A DNA stretch of 64,000 nt from an uncultured Rubrobacteraceae bacterium (GTDB lineage Bacteria; Actinomycetota; Rubrobacteria; Rubrobacterales; Rubrobacteraceae): positions 1 to 64,000 of the forward strand of contig CADCVE010000015.1 of NCBI GenBank assembly GCA_902806065.1, given 5' to 3'. Shown piece by piece: positions 45,589 through 54,457 of the stretch (its first letter is position 1; each line of letters begins with the position of its first letter). Both the position numbers and the translations under genes were made by a program. A model generated the notes under the pieces. That model was not told where the DNA came from and ran no database searches. It saw only the letters and a program-made list of their open reading frames with translations.

Positions 45589-46677
45589 ATGAGCGACCGA
45601 ATCGTCTTTACTCGCGGCGTTCCGCCACCAGAGGCTTTCCCGACTGATGAGCTCGGCGAGTGCTTTGACGCGGCGATCCGCAACGACACTAACGTCGTGC
45701 TGCAGTACGGCCAGCAGCCGGGCTACGCGCCGCTGCGCGAGGAGCTTGCGAAAGAGTACGGTGTCTCCGAGACGGAGATCCTGGTAGGCAACGGCTCGTT
45801 GCAACTGCAAGACCTCGTCTCGGCGCATCTCGTCGGTCCCGGCATGGCGGTGTATACCGAGCAGCCGAGCTACGACCGTGCGATCACGACTTTCCGGCGG
45901 CGTGGCGCCCGCGTTACTGGCATCCCGCTGGAGGACGACGGCATTAGCGTCGAGCGGCTGGAGGCGGCCGTGGAACGTGAGGTTCCGGCATTCGTATACC
46001 TCGTGCCGGACTTTCAGAACCCGGCCGGCGCGACGCTCTCTCTGGAGAAGCGTCAAAGGATAGTCGAACTTGCGAACCGGTACGGCTTCCGGGTTATCGA
46101 GGACATCCCGTACCGCAAGCTACGCTACCGGGGCGAAGACCTGCCTCTCCTGCGCGACATAGATCCATCGCCCGTCATTACAATGAGCTCTTTCAGCAAG
46201 CTTCTGAGCCCGGGTATCCGGGTTGGGTTTATGATCGCTCCCGCTGACCTCGTTTCCGCTGTTACCAGGCTCGGCGAGGACACCTACCTCTCGCCAGTCC
46301 TCCCGACCCAGGCCGCCGTCGCCGAGTACCTGCGGCGCGACTGGCTGACGCCGAACATCGAGCGCCTCAAGGACCTGTACCGTCCGCGCTGGGAGACGAT
46401 GACGGAGGCGGTACGCCGTGAGCTACCGGACGCGCACGCCTTCATCCCCGACGGCGGCTTCTTCGTGAGCATCATGCTCCCCGAGGACGCCAACACGGAG
46501 AACCTCATAGGCCGGGCGAAGGATGTAGATCTCGTGCTGACCCCCGGCGCAGCGTTCTTTGCCGACCCCGATGACGGGGAATCCGTGCCGGGCGACCGGT
46601 TTGTACGGCTGCCGTTCTGCGCGGTCACGCCGGAGCAGATAGACGAGGGCGTGCGGCGGCTGACCAGCGTGCTCTGA
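45589..46677 (+). CDS. PLP-dependent aminotransferase (class I/II, LysN/2-aminoadipate type)
   Basis: This 362-residue protein has the fold-type I layout: 'LQYGQQPGYAPLREELAKEY', 'LVGNGSLQLQDLVSAHLVGP', 'YLVPDFQNPAGATLSLEKRQ' and the PLP Lys in MSSFSKLLSPGIRVGF. This is the MocR/LysN/kynurenine-aminotransferase-like group without a GntR domain. It moves amino groups between amino and 2-oxo acids; the substrate is not determined. ATG 45589 follows a GGAGAG site. The 298 bp upstream (45291-45588) is a divergent promoter region with AT-rich ATAAGATAAC at 45399-45408. Confidence 0.88.
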   Translation: MSDRIVFTRGVPPPEAFPTDELGECFDAAIRNDTNVVLQYGQQPGYAPLREELAKEYGVSETEILVGNGSLQLQDLVSAHLVGPGMAVYTEQPSYDRAITTFRRRGARVTGIPLEDDGISVERLEAAVEREVPAFVYLVPDFQNPAGATLSLEKRQRIVELANRYGFRVIEDIPYRKLRYRGEDLPLLRDIDPSPVITMSSFSKLLSPGIRVGFMIAPADLVSAVTRLGEDTYLSPVLPTQAAVAEYLRRDWLTPNIERLKDLYRPRWETMTEAVRRELPDAHAFIPDGGFFVSIMLPEDANTENLIGRAKDVDLVLTPGAAFFADPDDGESVPGDRFVRLPFCAVTPEQIDEGVRRLTSVL

Positions 46678-46815
46678 TACGTGCCTGAGTATGGGAGCCT
46701 CGATGCTACGGGTTCGGTGGTCGGCTCAGGTCACTCAAATGTAAAATACACGTCAAGAACCTGTTAAACCGAGAAGAAGTGGTGAAGCACAGGGTAGTTA
46801 GCTCTCCACCAGGGT

Positions 46816-47454
46816 ATGATTCGGTCCGTGGGGGATCTACTCGCCAACCTTGCTCAGTGGATTACCGACGTTGTCTACTCCTTCGGTTACATCGGCGTGT
46901 TTGTCCTCGTCGCGATTGGGAACCTGCACCTGCCGGTCCCGACCCAGATCACGCTTCCACTGGCCGGCTTTCTTATTGGTCAAGGACAGTTCACGTTCGT
47001 CCCGGTGATGGCGTCTTCGACGGCGGCGGCGGTGGGGGTCTCGTTTGTCTTCTATTACGTGGGGTTGTGGATCGGGGAGGAGAACCTGCGCCGGTTCGTC
47101 GGCCGGTTCGGTCGGTTCTTCTTCTTACGCGAGAAGGACCTTGACAAGGCGGGCGCGGTCTTCGACCGGCACGACGGGAAGGCCATCCTCATCGGCCACC
47201 TCCTCCCCGGCGTGGGTGCGTTTATCTCTATACCAGCAGGTCTCAGACACATGTCAGCCTTCGGATGGTTCACGTTCTACACGGTGATCGGGTCCATCCT
47301 GTGGAACGCGGGGTTTGTCGTCCTGGGGTGGTTGCTCGGCGAAAACTGGCAGCTCGTGAAGCAGTATGCGGCGATCATCGAGTATGCCGTTCTGGCCGCC
47401 TTCGCAGCGGTGGTCATTTGGTTCGTGGTGCGCCGGTGGAAAGCGCGCGGCTGA
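46816..47454 (+). CDS. DedA-family membrane protein
   Basis: This 212-residue protein has about five hydrophobic segments. It shows the DedA/VTT signatures: 'GNLHLPVPTQITLPLAGFLI' (membrane-embedded Pro-rich turn), 'GRFGRFFFLREKDLDKAGAV' and 'FDRHDGKAILIGHLLPGVGA' (conserved Arg/Gly-Pro segment). Family members are proton-linked phospholipid flippases affecting membrane homeostasis. ATG 46816 gives a short N-terminal amphipathic helix. It is followed after 79 bp by msrB. Confidence 0.9.
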   Translation: MIRSVGDLLANLAQWITDVVYSFGYIGVFVLVAIGNLHLPVPTQITLPLAGFLIGQGQFTFVPVMASSTAAAVGVSFVFYYVGLWIGEENLRRFVGRFGRFFFLREKDLDKAGAVFDRHDGKAILIGHLLPGVGAFISIPAGLRHMSAFGWFTFYTVIGSILWNAGFVVLGWLLGENWQLVKQYAAIIEYAVLAAFAAVVIWFVVRRWKARG

Positions 47455-47533
47455 CCGGAGTACAAGAGGTGTAGTGTGGGAAAGGCACGCTCGCCGTGAG
47501 TCAGGGCCAAAAACCGAATGATAAAATACGAGC

Positions 47534-47947
47534 ATGACTGAGAAAATAAGAAAGACAGAAGAAGAGTGGCGGGGAGAGCTTACCCCGGAGCAGTACAAGG
47601 TCACGCGCGAGAAGGGCACAGAGCGGCCCTTTACGGGCCAGTACAACGACCACAAGGAAGAGGGCATCTACCGCTGCATCGGCTGCGGCGCAGCTCTATT
47701 TAGCTCAGAGACCAAGTACGATTCCGGGACGGGATGGCCAAGTTTCTGGGCACCTGCGGACGAGACCAACGTCGAGACCGAGGAGGACCGCAGCATGTTC
47801 TTTATGCGGCGTACGGAGGTTCACTGCGCCGTGTGCGGTGCCCACCAGGGACACGTCTTCGATGACGGTCCCGCACCGACGGGCAAACGTTACTGTATCA
47901 ACTCCGCCGCGCTAAACTTCGACCCGGATACCAGGCCCGGCGAGTAA
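47534..47947 (+). CDS. msrB: peptide-methionine (R)-S-oxide reductase
   Basis: This 137-residue protein has both zinc-binding CxxC pairs (CIGCG and CAVCG), '[20 protein letters not shown]', '[20 protein letters not shown]' with the catalytic Cys in RYCINSAAL, and '[20 protein letters not shown]'. It reduces methionine-R-sulfoxide in proteins, using thioredoxin. ATG 47534 is the only good start. A bidirectional hairpin follows 27 bp after its stop. Confidence 0.96.
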   Translation: MTEKIRKTEEEWRGELTPEQYKVTREKGTERPFTGQYNDHKEEGIYRCIGCGAALFSSETKYDSGTGWPSFWAPADETNVETEEDRSMFFMRRTEVHCAVCGAHQGHVFDDGPAPTGKRYCINSAALNFDPDTRPGE

Positions 47948-47973
47948 CCGGGGGTACACATCGGCAGCGCGCC

Positions 47974-48010
47974 AGTAGCCCCAAGTGTCGGGTTATATTG
48001 GGGCTTTACT
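47974..48010. terminator. bidirectional terminator hairpin between msrB and UPF0114
   Basis: AGCCCCAA (47977-47984) and TTGGGGCT (47998-48005) form an 8-bp GC-rich stem with a 13-nt loop, extended by AGT/ACT ends. It is followed by a short T-run (TTT) on the plus strand, and lies between two convergent genes. Confidence 0.7.
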
Positions 48011-48701
48011 GCCCGAAACGTTTCCTTTTGAAGTGGCGCTGATGGGCGGGGTCGCGGATCTCATGGTGCGCGTCGCGCACTGTTCTGTGCTGGTGGGCGG
48101 GAAGGTTCGCCAAATTAGTCTCCCGGTTTCTCCGGCGACGTTCTCTCTTCGTGCCCAAGTAGAGGGCGCCGCTAACGAGCAGGATACCGACGGCCAGATA
48201 GAGCAGGTCCAGGGCGCTTGTGTATTGTAGTTGCAGGGCATACCGGAAGAACTCGATAGACAGCACCAGCAAGACCAGGCTGGCGATCCGCCCTTTGAGT
48301 TCGTCGAGGCTCCTGATCAGGCGCTGGGCGACCTCCGAGCCTTACGCCGCGTCGATCCGGTCTATAAAGAGCTCGTAGAGCCCCAGGGCGAAGAGGAGCA
48401 GGATGGCGGCGATCAGGTACTCGTCCACGGCTTTGACAATGGTGGTTACCGCATTCGCCCGCACCACCTCGCGCTCCGCGGAACTCGAGGACGGATCAGT
48501 GTATGAGACCAGGTACCCTAACCAGTAGATCACGTCCGCCGTCGCCAGGTAAAAGGCGCCGAGAGCCAGCACGACGCTTCCTACCACCGCGATCAGGACC
48601 GCGAATCGACTCCCCCAAAGGGCGCGCTCGAAAACCAGTGCTAGAGTCTTCACGAACCGCTCGACCTCGCTCCCCCTTCTGGTGCTTTTCGCAGAGGCCA
48701 T
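48006..48701 (-). pseudogene. UPF0114 (YqhA-like) membrane protein interrupted by an in-frame TAA
   Basis: From ATG 48701 the frame reads MASAKSTRRGSEVERFVKTL, membrane segments 'RFAVLIAVVGSVVLALGAFY' and 'DEYLIAAILLLFALGLYELF', then DRIDAA and TAA (48344-48342). Without changing frame it continues GSEVAQRLIRSLDELKGRIA, 'SLVLLVLSIEFFRYALQLQY' and 'LDLLYLAVGILLVSGALYLG' to 48006. The two halves together are the complete UPF0114 fold of four membrane helices, and Glu is expected at the stop (DAAEGSE). GAA to TAA is the simplest change. The protein has no assigned role. Confidence 0.85.
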
Positions 48702-48991
48702 CGTACCTGAACAGAGACCACCATACCGGACCAGCAACCGTCAGATTGCCCAATGGACACCTGACGAACGCCCCTTGCTTGGCCCCCGTCCTCTTTGGCG
48801 GCACCCCTACAGGTTGGAGGGCTCTCCTTCCCGCACGTCTTGGTATTCGGCGGGGTGACTGAGAGCCTGACGGCGGACCCGGAGGTTCAAGAACTTGACA
48901 AAGACGGCGAAGCCTGGCGCAAAGTAGGCGTAACCCTTGGGGACGTGCTGGTCGAAGCCTTTCAGGTGTAGCGTGAGCCGATCAGCCGGAG

Positions 48992-50518
48992 CTAAACAAG
49001 TTCGTACAGCTCGCCGAACTTGTTATTCAGGTAGGAGAGGTAAGGGGCCGGGTCGAGGGGACGGCTGGTGACGCGTTCGATCAGCTCATCCGGGTAGTAA
49101 CGGGAGCCGTGCCGGTGAACATTCTCGCGCAGCCAGCCGAGGAGGACCGAGAACTCGCCATTCTCTATCTGCTCCGTTATCCCCGGATGCGCCTTGAGCG
49201 CCGCGTCGAAGAGCTGGACGGAGAGGACGTTGCCTATGGTATAGGTCGGGAAATAGCCGAAGAGGCCGTCCGCCCAGTGGATGTCCTGCAACACGCCTGC
49301 CGAGTCATTTTTGGGGACGATGCCGAGGTACTCCTCCATTTTGGCGTTCCAGGCGGTGGGGAGATCTGCTATGGAGAGACTTCCTTCGATCAAGGCGGCC
49401 TCCAACTCGAAGCGCAGCAGGATGTGCAGGTTGTACGTGACCTCGTCTGCCTCCACTCGGATCTCAGAAGGCTCTAGAACGTTGATCGCCCTGTAAAAGC
49501 CTTCGGCGTCGACCTCTTTCAGAGCCTCCGGAAATAACTCTTGCAGCTTCGAGTAGTAGCATGCCCAGAACGGCCGCGACCGTCCGACGAGGTTCTCCCA
49601 CAGCCTCGACTGGGACTCGTGCACGCCCATCGAAGTACCGCCGTCCAGGGGAGTGCGCGCGTAGTCCTGGTTTACCCCCTGCGTGTAAAGGGCGTGGCCG
49701 GCCTCGTGCATGGTGCCGAAGAGAGCGGGGGAGAGCCAGCCCGGATCGAAGCGTGTCGTAATACGCACGTCGCCGTGGCCCGGACCTACGCAGAACGGGT
49801 GAACGGAACGGTCCTGCCGCCCCCGCCCCCAGTCGTAGCCGAAGGCAGAGATCACCGCGCGTCCGAACTCCTCCTGCCTATCCTCGCCGAATCGGCCATA
49901 CAGAGGCGCTGCCCGGTCCTCGCTGTCTCGGCCTCGCTCCGCGCTCTGCTCCGCGACCGCCCGGATCAGGGGCACGATGCCTCTCTTGAGTTCCTCGAAC
50001 ATCGTTTCCAGTCGCGCCTTCTTCGCTCCCGGTTCATAGGCGTCGAGGAGGGCATCGTAAGGGTGATGCTCATAGCCCAAGAACTCGGCGGCCTCGCGTT
50101 TGAGTGACAGGATCTCCTCAAGGTGGGGAGCGAAGAGGGTCCAGTCGGACTCCTCCCGCGCTCGCACCCAGGCGGACTCCGACAGGGCCGTCACGCGTGA
50201 AGTCCGCGCTACAAGATCCGCCGGCATCTTCGCCGCCCGCTCATAGTCCCGACGGGCTCTCCGGAGGAGTGCACCTCTCTCCGAGGAAGGGTCCGGCTCC
50301 CCCGAGGCGTCGAGTAGCCTCCCGGTCTCCGCGTCGACGAGCATCTCGTGGGAGAGTCGGCTCAAGGTCGCTCTCTGCTCGGCCCGGCCCGCGACGGCTC
50401 CTTTGGGCATGTACGTCTGCTGGTCCCAGAAGAGAAGGCTCTGCACCGACTGCAGGTCGCTTATCGTCGCCAGCCGGTCCTTGAGCTGCTGGTATGCTGT
50501 CTCTTGTTTCGAGGTCAT
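48992..50518 (-). CDS. M32-family metallocarboxypeptidase (Taq carboxypeptidase-like)
   Basis: This protein has 508 residues. The zinc motif is HEAGH ([15 protein letters not shown], near residue 265), with a downstream Glu in the [10 protein letters not shown] region. Other blocks are '[20 protein letters not shown]', '[20 protein letters not shown]' and '[20 protein letters not shown]'-like sequence, all typical of M32. It removes C-terminal residues from peptides in the cytoplasm. ATG 50518 is a good start. A 38-codon frame from GTG 48855 between this gene and UPF0114 was seen but not adopted. Confidence 0.95.
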   Translation of the reverse strand: [508 protein letters not shown]

Positions 50519-50577
50519 GCAGCCATACTAGCACCCACACCCGGCTTTGCCGTGACCCCAAACGCTGAAGGTCCTTT

Positions 50578-51405
50578 CTACATGGCGCGGGGTGGTCCTT
50601 GTCGCAGCCGGGCACGCACGTCCTCGGGTTCGTCCTGCGACCACATCGTCTCCAGCCACCAGGTGGCCCCAGCCTCCGCGAGAGGCCGCACGACCGCGGC
50701 GGCTTCCTCGGGAGCGTTGCCGGGGGTCTCACCCTCCACCACTATATCGAAGGGTGCCGCCTCGCTTTGCGGGCGCCGCTCCTCGACGTACGCCTTTGCT
50801 TCCCGGATGTCGGTGGGCTCCATCCCGGTGAGAGTACCGTCCTCACTCCTCTTGAGCGGAAGTAGGCCATCGTAGCGGACGACTCGCAGCATGGACCGCT
50901 CGCTTGGCCATAGCCCGGCGACCCAGATAGGGATGCGGGGAGATTGGACGGGGGGCAGGGGCGGCATAAAGGTCGTCTCCCGCACGCGGTAGTGCTTGCC
51001 GTCATAGTTAAAGGGTTGCCCGCGCCACAGGCCGGTCAAGATGTCCAGACCTTCGTCGAGCAGTTCCGCCCGGATTTTGCGGTCTGTCTCCTCTCCGAAC
51101 TGGGCGAACCCTGTCTCCGGAGCGCCCAGGCCGACCGAGAGGATCAGCCGACCGTTCGATAGATGGTCGAGAGTGACGGTCTCTCCGGCTAGCTTCCAGG
51201 GCCGCCGCCGCGAGACCGGCGTCAGCATCGTCCCGATACGGATACGCTCGGTGCTCACCGCGACCGCTGCCAGCGTCACCCAAGGGTCCATGCCCCAAAC
51301 ACTGTCCCAGACGAAGAAGCCGTCCCACCCCGCCGCCTCCGCTTCGTGCGCGAGGTCCGCCGCAGTGCGGGCGCCACTGCCTGGAAAGACGAACCCATAT
51401 TGCAT
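50578..51405 (-). CDS. LLM-class flavin/F420-dependent oxidoreductase
   Basis: This 275-residue protein has the luciferase-like barrel: 'AHEAEAAGWDGFFVWDSVWG', 'VSTERIRIGTMLTPVSRRRP', 'AGETVTLDHLSNGRLILSVG' and a C-terminal 'EAGATWWLETMWSQDEPEDV'. It is shorter than the TIGR03617-like protein at 23583 and belongs to a different subgroup. The cofactor (FMN or F420) and substrate are not determinable. ATG 51405 has an AGGAGGCAAG-like site. The end lies close to the M32 gene, so the two may be one transcript. Confidence 0.86.
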   Translation of the reverse strand: MQYGFVFPGSGARTAADLAHEAEAAGWDGFFVWDSVWGMDPWVTLAAVAVSTERIRIGTMLTPVSRRRPWKLAGETVTLDHLSNGRLILSVGLGAPETGFAQFGEETDRKIRAELLDEGLDILTGLWRGQPFNYDGKHYRVRETTFMPPLPPVQSPRIPIWVAGLWPSERSMLRVVRYDGLLPLKRSEDGTLTGMEPTDIREAKAYVEERRPQSEAAPFDIVVEGETPGNAPEEAAAVVRPLAEAGATWWLETMWSQDEPEDVRARLRQGPPRAM

Positions 51406-51552
51406 TCTTGCCTCCTATCTGTGGACGGCTGGGCTTGCTCGCTACGCCTTTTATACCAGGATCGTGACGGGGCTCTTGCCATCGTTAGGGCGCGATGCCG
51501 TGGCGGCCAGGTTATTGCCTGGAGGATCTGTCGAGAGGCGAGAATATTGGTC

Positions 51553-52021
51553 ATGATGAGGCGAGAGGTCGGAGGAGAGGCTCCCTACCTGCGGAGTGAT
51601 CCCGTTTTAAGGAGCGTGGCGAGACTTTCGTGGTGACCCTCGGCGTTTGTCGAGGCTGCGAGGAGGAAGCACGGGGTCTTCGTCCGCATCCGGCTGGGCC
51701 CATACCGGGTCTACCTGTTCCCGAACCCCGAGTACATACGTTACCTCCTGCAGAAGAACCCCAGTAACTACCTCAAGGACGGCTACGAGCACAACGAGCC
51801 CCTCACCGGGCGCGGCCTCCTGACCAGTGAGGGAGACTTTTGGCGCCGCCAGCGCCGCTTCGTTCAGCCCGCTTTCCACAAGGAACGGCTGCGCGGCATG
51901 GCCAGGACCATGACGGACGCCACGGCGGAGATGCTCGACCGGTGGCGGAAGCATCTCGGGGAGGAGCGCCCGCTGGGACTGGACACGGAGATGTCGCGCC
52001 TGACCCTGTGGCTAGTGAGGG
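51553..52021 (+). pseudogene. cytochrome P450, truncated and interrupted by TGA
   Basis: From ATG 51553 a short start (MMRREVGGEAPYLRSDPVLR) ends at TGA 51634-51636. The same frame goes on with 'PSAFVEAARRKHGVFVRIRL', 'GPYRVYLFPNPEYIRYLLQK' and 'GRGLLTSEGDFWRRQRRFVQ' plus PAFHKERL, the B-C helix part of a P450 (WRxxRR contacts haem propionates). Similarity stops abruptly near 52021, after 'LDTEMSRLTLW'. The I-helix, ExxR and Cys haem loop are all missing. It is clearly a dead 5' fragment, with the break at a change in base composition. Confidence 0.85.
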
Positions 52022-52534
52022 TGAACTCCGCGACGCTGAACTGTATAGCCCTCGGTCCTATGGTTTGCGCTGAGGCGAGCGAAGCCAACACGAGGCAGGG
52101 CAAAGCGAACGCCAACCTCAACGTCGTCGCCATCCTTCGCGCGGATATCCTCCCGAATAAGTTGCTTGATACCCTTTCTTCGCTCCTTTCTCTTTGAGGC
52201 GTAAGGAACATTTCCTTACCCAGCTACGTTTATAAGGACGATGGCAAAGCTCGCGGAGAGATAGCAAGGTTTAAGGTTTGGGCAACTATCCAAGGAAGCA
52301 AGTAGTGTAGTGCATCGTTGCTTACTATAGCCTATGGTTCAGTAGATTCGGTGGCTTACCATAGGTGGTAGAAGGCGCTATTGTCGTGATAGGCATGGAG
52401 TGTAGGCATCGGGGCACGGGACGGTTGGGCTCGATCCGGTACTTGACTCGCGGGTTGAAGGAAGACTAAGTTCCGAGCATAGGGGTAAGCTCCTCCTTTC
52501 TGATTAATTGCCTCAAGGGGGATGGAGCTGTGTT
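52022..52534. other. AT-richer interval replacing the rest of the P450 gene
   Basis: After the P450 break an open frame runs to TGA 52195 ('GPMVCAEASEANTRQGKANA', 'LRADILPNKLLDTLSSLLSL') without family resemblance. The interval also holds a perfect palindrome GTAAGGAA-CAT-TTCCTTAC (52201-52219) and an inverted repeat CCTATGGT/ACCATAGG (52331-52338 and 52358-52365). The composition is lower in GC than the neighbours, suggesting inserted DNA. No transposase was recognised. Confidence 0.45.
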
Positions 52535-53680
52535 TTGGACCCAGTAAAAGCGTATGTAGCAAAGACTCCGGTTGGTCCCCTGCGCGTGCTCTCGATCCTC
52601 CTGACTGCGCTGCTGGTCTGTGTGGGCTGTGGAGGAGGCCAGGAGAGCTCCGAGAAAGAGGACGAAAAAGCCAGCACCACGAGCGAAGTGACTCAACAGG
52701 AAGCGACCGGAGGTATCACCAGCGGCGAGACTACGGAGGCTAGCGGTGGCGAGACTACGACGGAAGCTAGTGGCGGCGAGATTAATGAAGGTACCTCCGC
52801 AGCAGCGGGGGCGGAGAAGCCATATACGGCCATTGTGGTGCCCGCCGATGAGGCGTCGGGGGAGAGTCCTTCGGGGGACGTGTTGGTGGAGGGGACGGAG
52901 GACCTTTCGGACGGGCCTCTCAAGGAGAACAGGCTCGTGGCCTATTACGGGAACCCGCTGGAGGGTGCGATGGGGGTGCTCGGCGAGACCGATCCGGAGA
53001 CGATGATGGCGAACCTCATCGAGCAGACAGCGGCATACTCCGCGGCGGACCCGGAGCGCCCCGCGGTGCCGACGATAGAGTTGATCGCCTCGACCGCGCA
53101 GCGGGACCCCGGTTCGGACGGCTCCTTTATTCAGCAGCTGCCGGTAGAGTCGATCGAGGAGTACGCCACTCTGGCCGAGGAGAACGGGGCGCTCCTGATC
53201 CTGGACGTGCAACTCGGCACCCTTACCGTCCCAGAGGAGATCGAAGTCCTGCGTGACTTCCTGGAGCGCCCCTACGTACACCTCGCCATAGATACCGAGT
53301 ACTCCGTGGACCCCGGACAGGTACCGGGCGTGGACCTCGGTACCGTGGACGGCTCGGAGATCGCCGACGCCGTCGCGATGCTGGACCAGCTAGTCGAGGA
53401 GGAGGGTATTCCAGATAAGGTCTTGCTCGTCCACCAATTCGAGTCGGGCATCGTCACGAACAAGCAGCTCATAGAGCCGACGGCGAACGTCGAGGTGGTC
53501 CTCAACGCGGATGGCTTCGGTCCGGTTGAGGACAAGACCACCAAGTACGATATCCTGGTCGCGGAAGAGCCGATACAGTACGGTGGCTTCAAGCTGTTCT
53601 ACTCCCAGGACCCCGTACTGCTCTCGCCGGAGCAAGTCCTACAACTCGACCCCGTCCCGGTGGTTATCAACTACCAGTAG
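52535..53680 (+). CDS. surface lipoprotein, unknown hydrolase-like domain
   Basis: This protein has about 381 residues. The signal (PLRVLSILLTALLVCVGC) ends in a lipobox-like VGC. A Ser/Thr/Glu-rich linker with repeated SGGETT/EASGGE units covers the next 65 residues. The globular part has 'RLVAYYGNPLEGAMGVLGET', 'ENGALLILDVQLGTLTVPEE', 'LERPYVHLAIDTEYSVDPGQ' and 'ADGFGPVEDKTTKYDILVAE'. This looks like a TIM-barrel-type lipoprotein seen in actinobacteria, but I cannot name the family. TTG 52535 has a GGAG site and gives a better signal peptide than ATG 52508. Confidence 0.75.
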   Translation: MDPVKAYVAKTPVGPLRVLSILLTALLVCVGCGGGQESSEKEDEKASTTSEVTQQEATGGITSGETTEASGGETTTEASGGEINEGTSAAAGAEKPYTAIVVPADEASGESPSGDVLVEGTEDLSDGPLKENRLVAYYGNPLEGAMGVLGETDPETMMANLIEQTAAYSAADPERPAVPTIELIASTAQRDPGSDGSFIQQLPVESIEEYATLAEENGALLILDVQLGTLTVPEEIEVLRDFLERPYVHLAIDTEYSVDPGQVPGVDLGTVDGSEIADAVAMLDQLVEEEGIPDKVLLVHQFESGIVTNKQLIEPTANVEVVLNADGFGPVEDKTTKYDILVAEEPIQYGGFKLFYSQDPVLLSPEQVLQLDPVPVVINYQ

Positions 53681-53681
53681 C

Positions 53682-53700
53682 GGGAGCCCTTCGGGCGCCC
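53682..53700. terminator. short convergent hairpin
   Basis: GGG-A-GCC, loop CTTCG, GGC-G-CCC: six pairs with one A-G mismatch, immediately after the lipoprotein stop and before the end of the convergent membrane-protein gene. No T-run. Confidence 0.45.
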
Positions 53701-53707
53701 TGCAACT

Positions 53708-54169
53708 TCAGGTATCGTTCCGGTGGTCCCACGCGTAGGCGGCGGTGGATTCGGCTCCGAGGACGAGGAGGTAGACTGCCGTGGACAGAAAGGCCGCCAG
53801 GGGCCAGGCGATGAAGCTATCGACGTAGTAAGCCACGAGGGTTGCCGCCCCGATCGCGAGCCCCACGGAGAAGAAGTGGAAGCTCCCCCATAGCAGGGTC
53901 TGGCCCCGCTCCTGATCGAAGCGCCTGGTAACGCTGCCGAAGGCGAGCACACTTACGAAGGCAAAGCCCAGCACGGCCCCGGCCATAAACGCGAGGGCGG
54001 CGAGAGAGTCCGGGATGCCGCGCGTGTTCGTGACCACTGCCCCGGTGGTCCAGGTCGCCAGCGTGTAACCGTAGGGGCCGGCGCTCGTCCCGACCGCCGT
54101 GCGGAGGTTCTGCCGGTAATGTTTGAGTATCACGGTCCCTCTCGCTAGCCTCTGCTTGACGGAGAACAT
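53708..54169 (-). CDS. four-helix membrane protein of unknown function
   Basis: This 153-residue protein has four hydrophobic segments, including 'SLAALAFMAGAVLGFAFVSV', 'FSVGLAIGAATLVAYYVDSF' and 'AAFLSTAVYLLVLGAESTAA'. A basic N-terminus (MFSVKQRLARGTVILKHYRQ) precedes them. I do not recognise the family. It is convergent with the lipoprotein gene. In the 288 bp upstream (54170-54457) a 36-codon plus-strand frame (54214-54324) was seen but not accepted. Confidence 0.65.
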   Translation of the reverse strand: MFSVKQRLARGTVILKHYRQNLRTAVGTSAGPYGYTLATWTTGAVVTNTRGIPDSLAALAFMAGAVLGFAFVSVLAFGSVTRRFDQERGQTLLWGSFHFFSVGLAIGAATLVAYYVDSFIAWPLAAFLSTAVYLLVLGAESTAAYAWDHRNDT

Positions 54170-54457
54170 TCTAGCCCCGAGAAGTGAAAAGAGACTTCAC
54201 AGTCGAAGCGAGGATGCCGCTTTCGGTAGAGACGAAGGTCGGGGAGGGCCCGTTTGCACCGCGTCAGGCGAAGCTCTACGATGATTTTGATTCAGTCCAC
54301 TCCCGTTGGGCAAGAGAAAGCTGACGCTGAACTGGTGAGTTACAACATCAGGCTACTTATCTCCTGTCCGAACAAGAAGGATCTTAGCGCGCAATCTCCG
54401 CGTTCATTGCCATGCCCGACGGAACATCCCCTTCATCCTACCAGGTCTGGGTAACCC

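Noticed and set aside
48855-48971. 38-codon plus-strand frame from GTG (ends VLVEAFQV)
   Set aside because: Looks protein-like but is too short, lacks a ribosome site and matches no family I know.
51634-51636. TGA in the P450 frame as a second selenocysteine codon
   Set aside because: It lies outside any catalytic position, no homologue has Cys there, and the gene is truncated at its 3' end.
54214-54324. 36-codon plus-strand frame starting MPLSVETKVGEG
   Set aside because: Weak ribosome site and no recognised family; kept only as a note.
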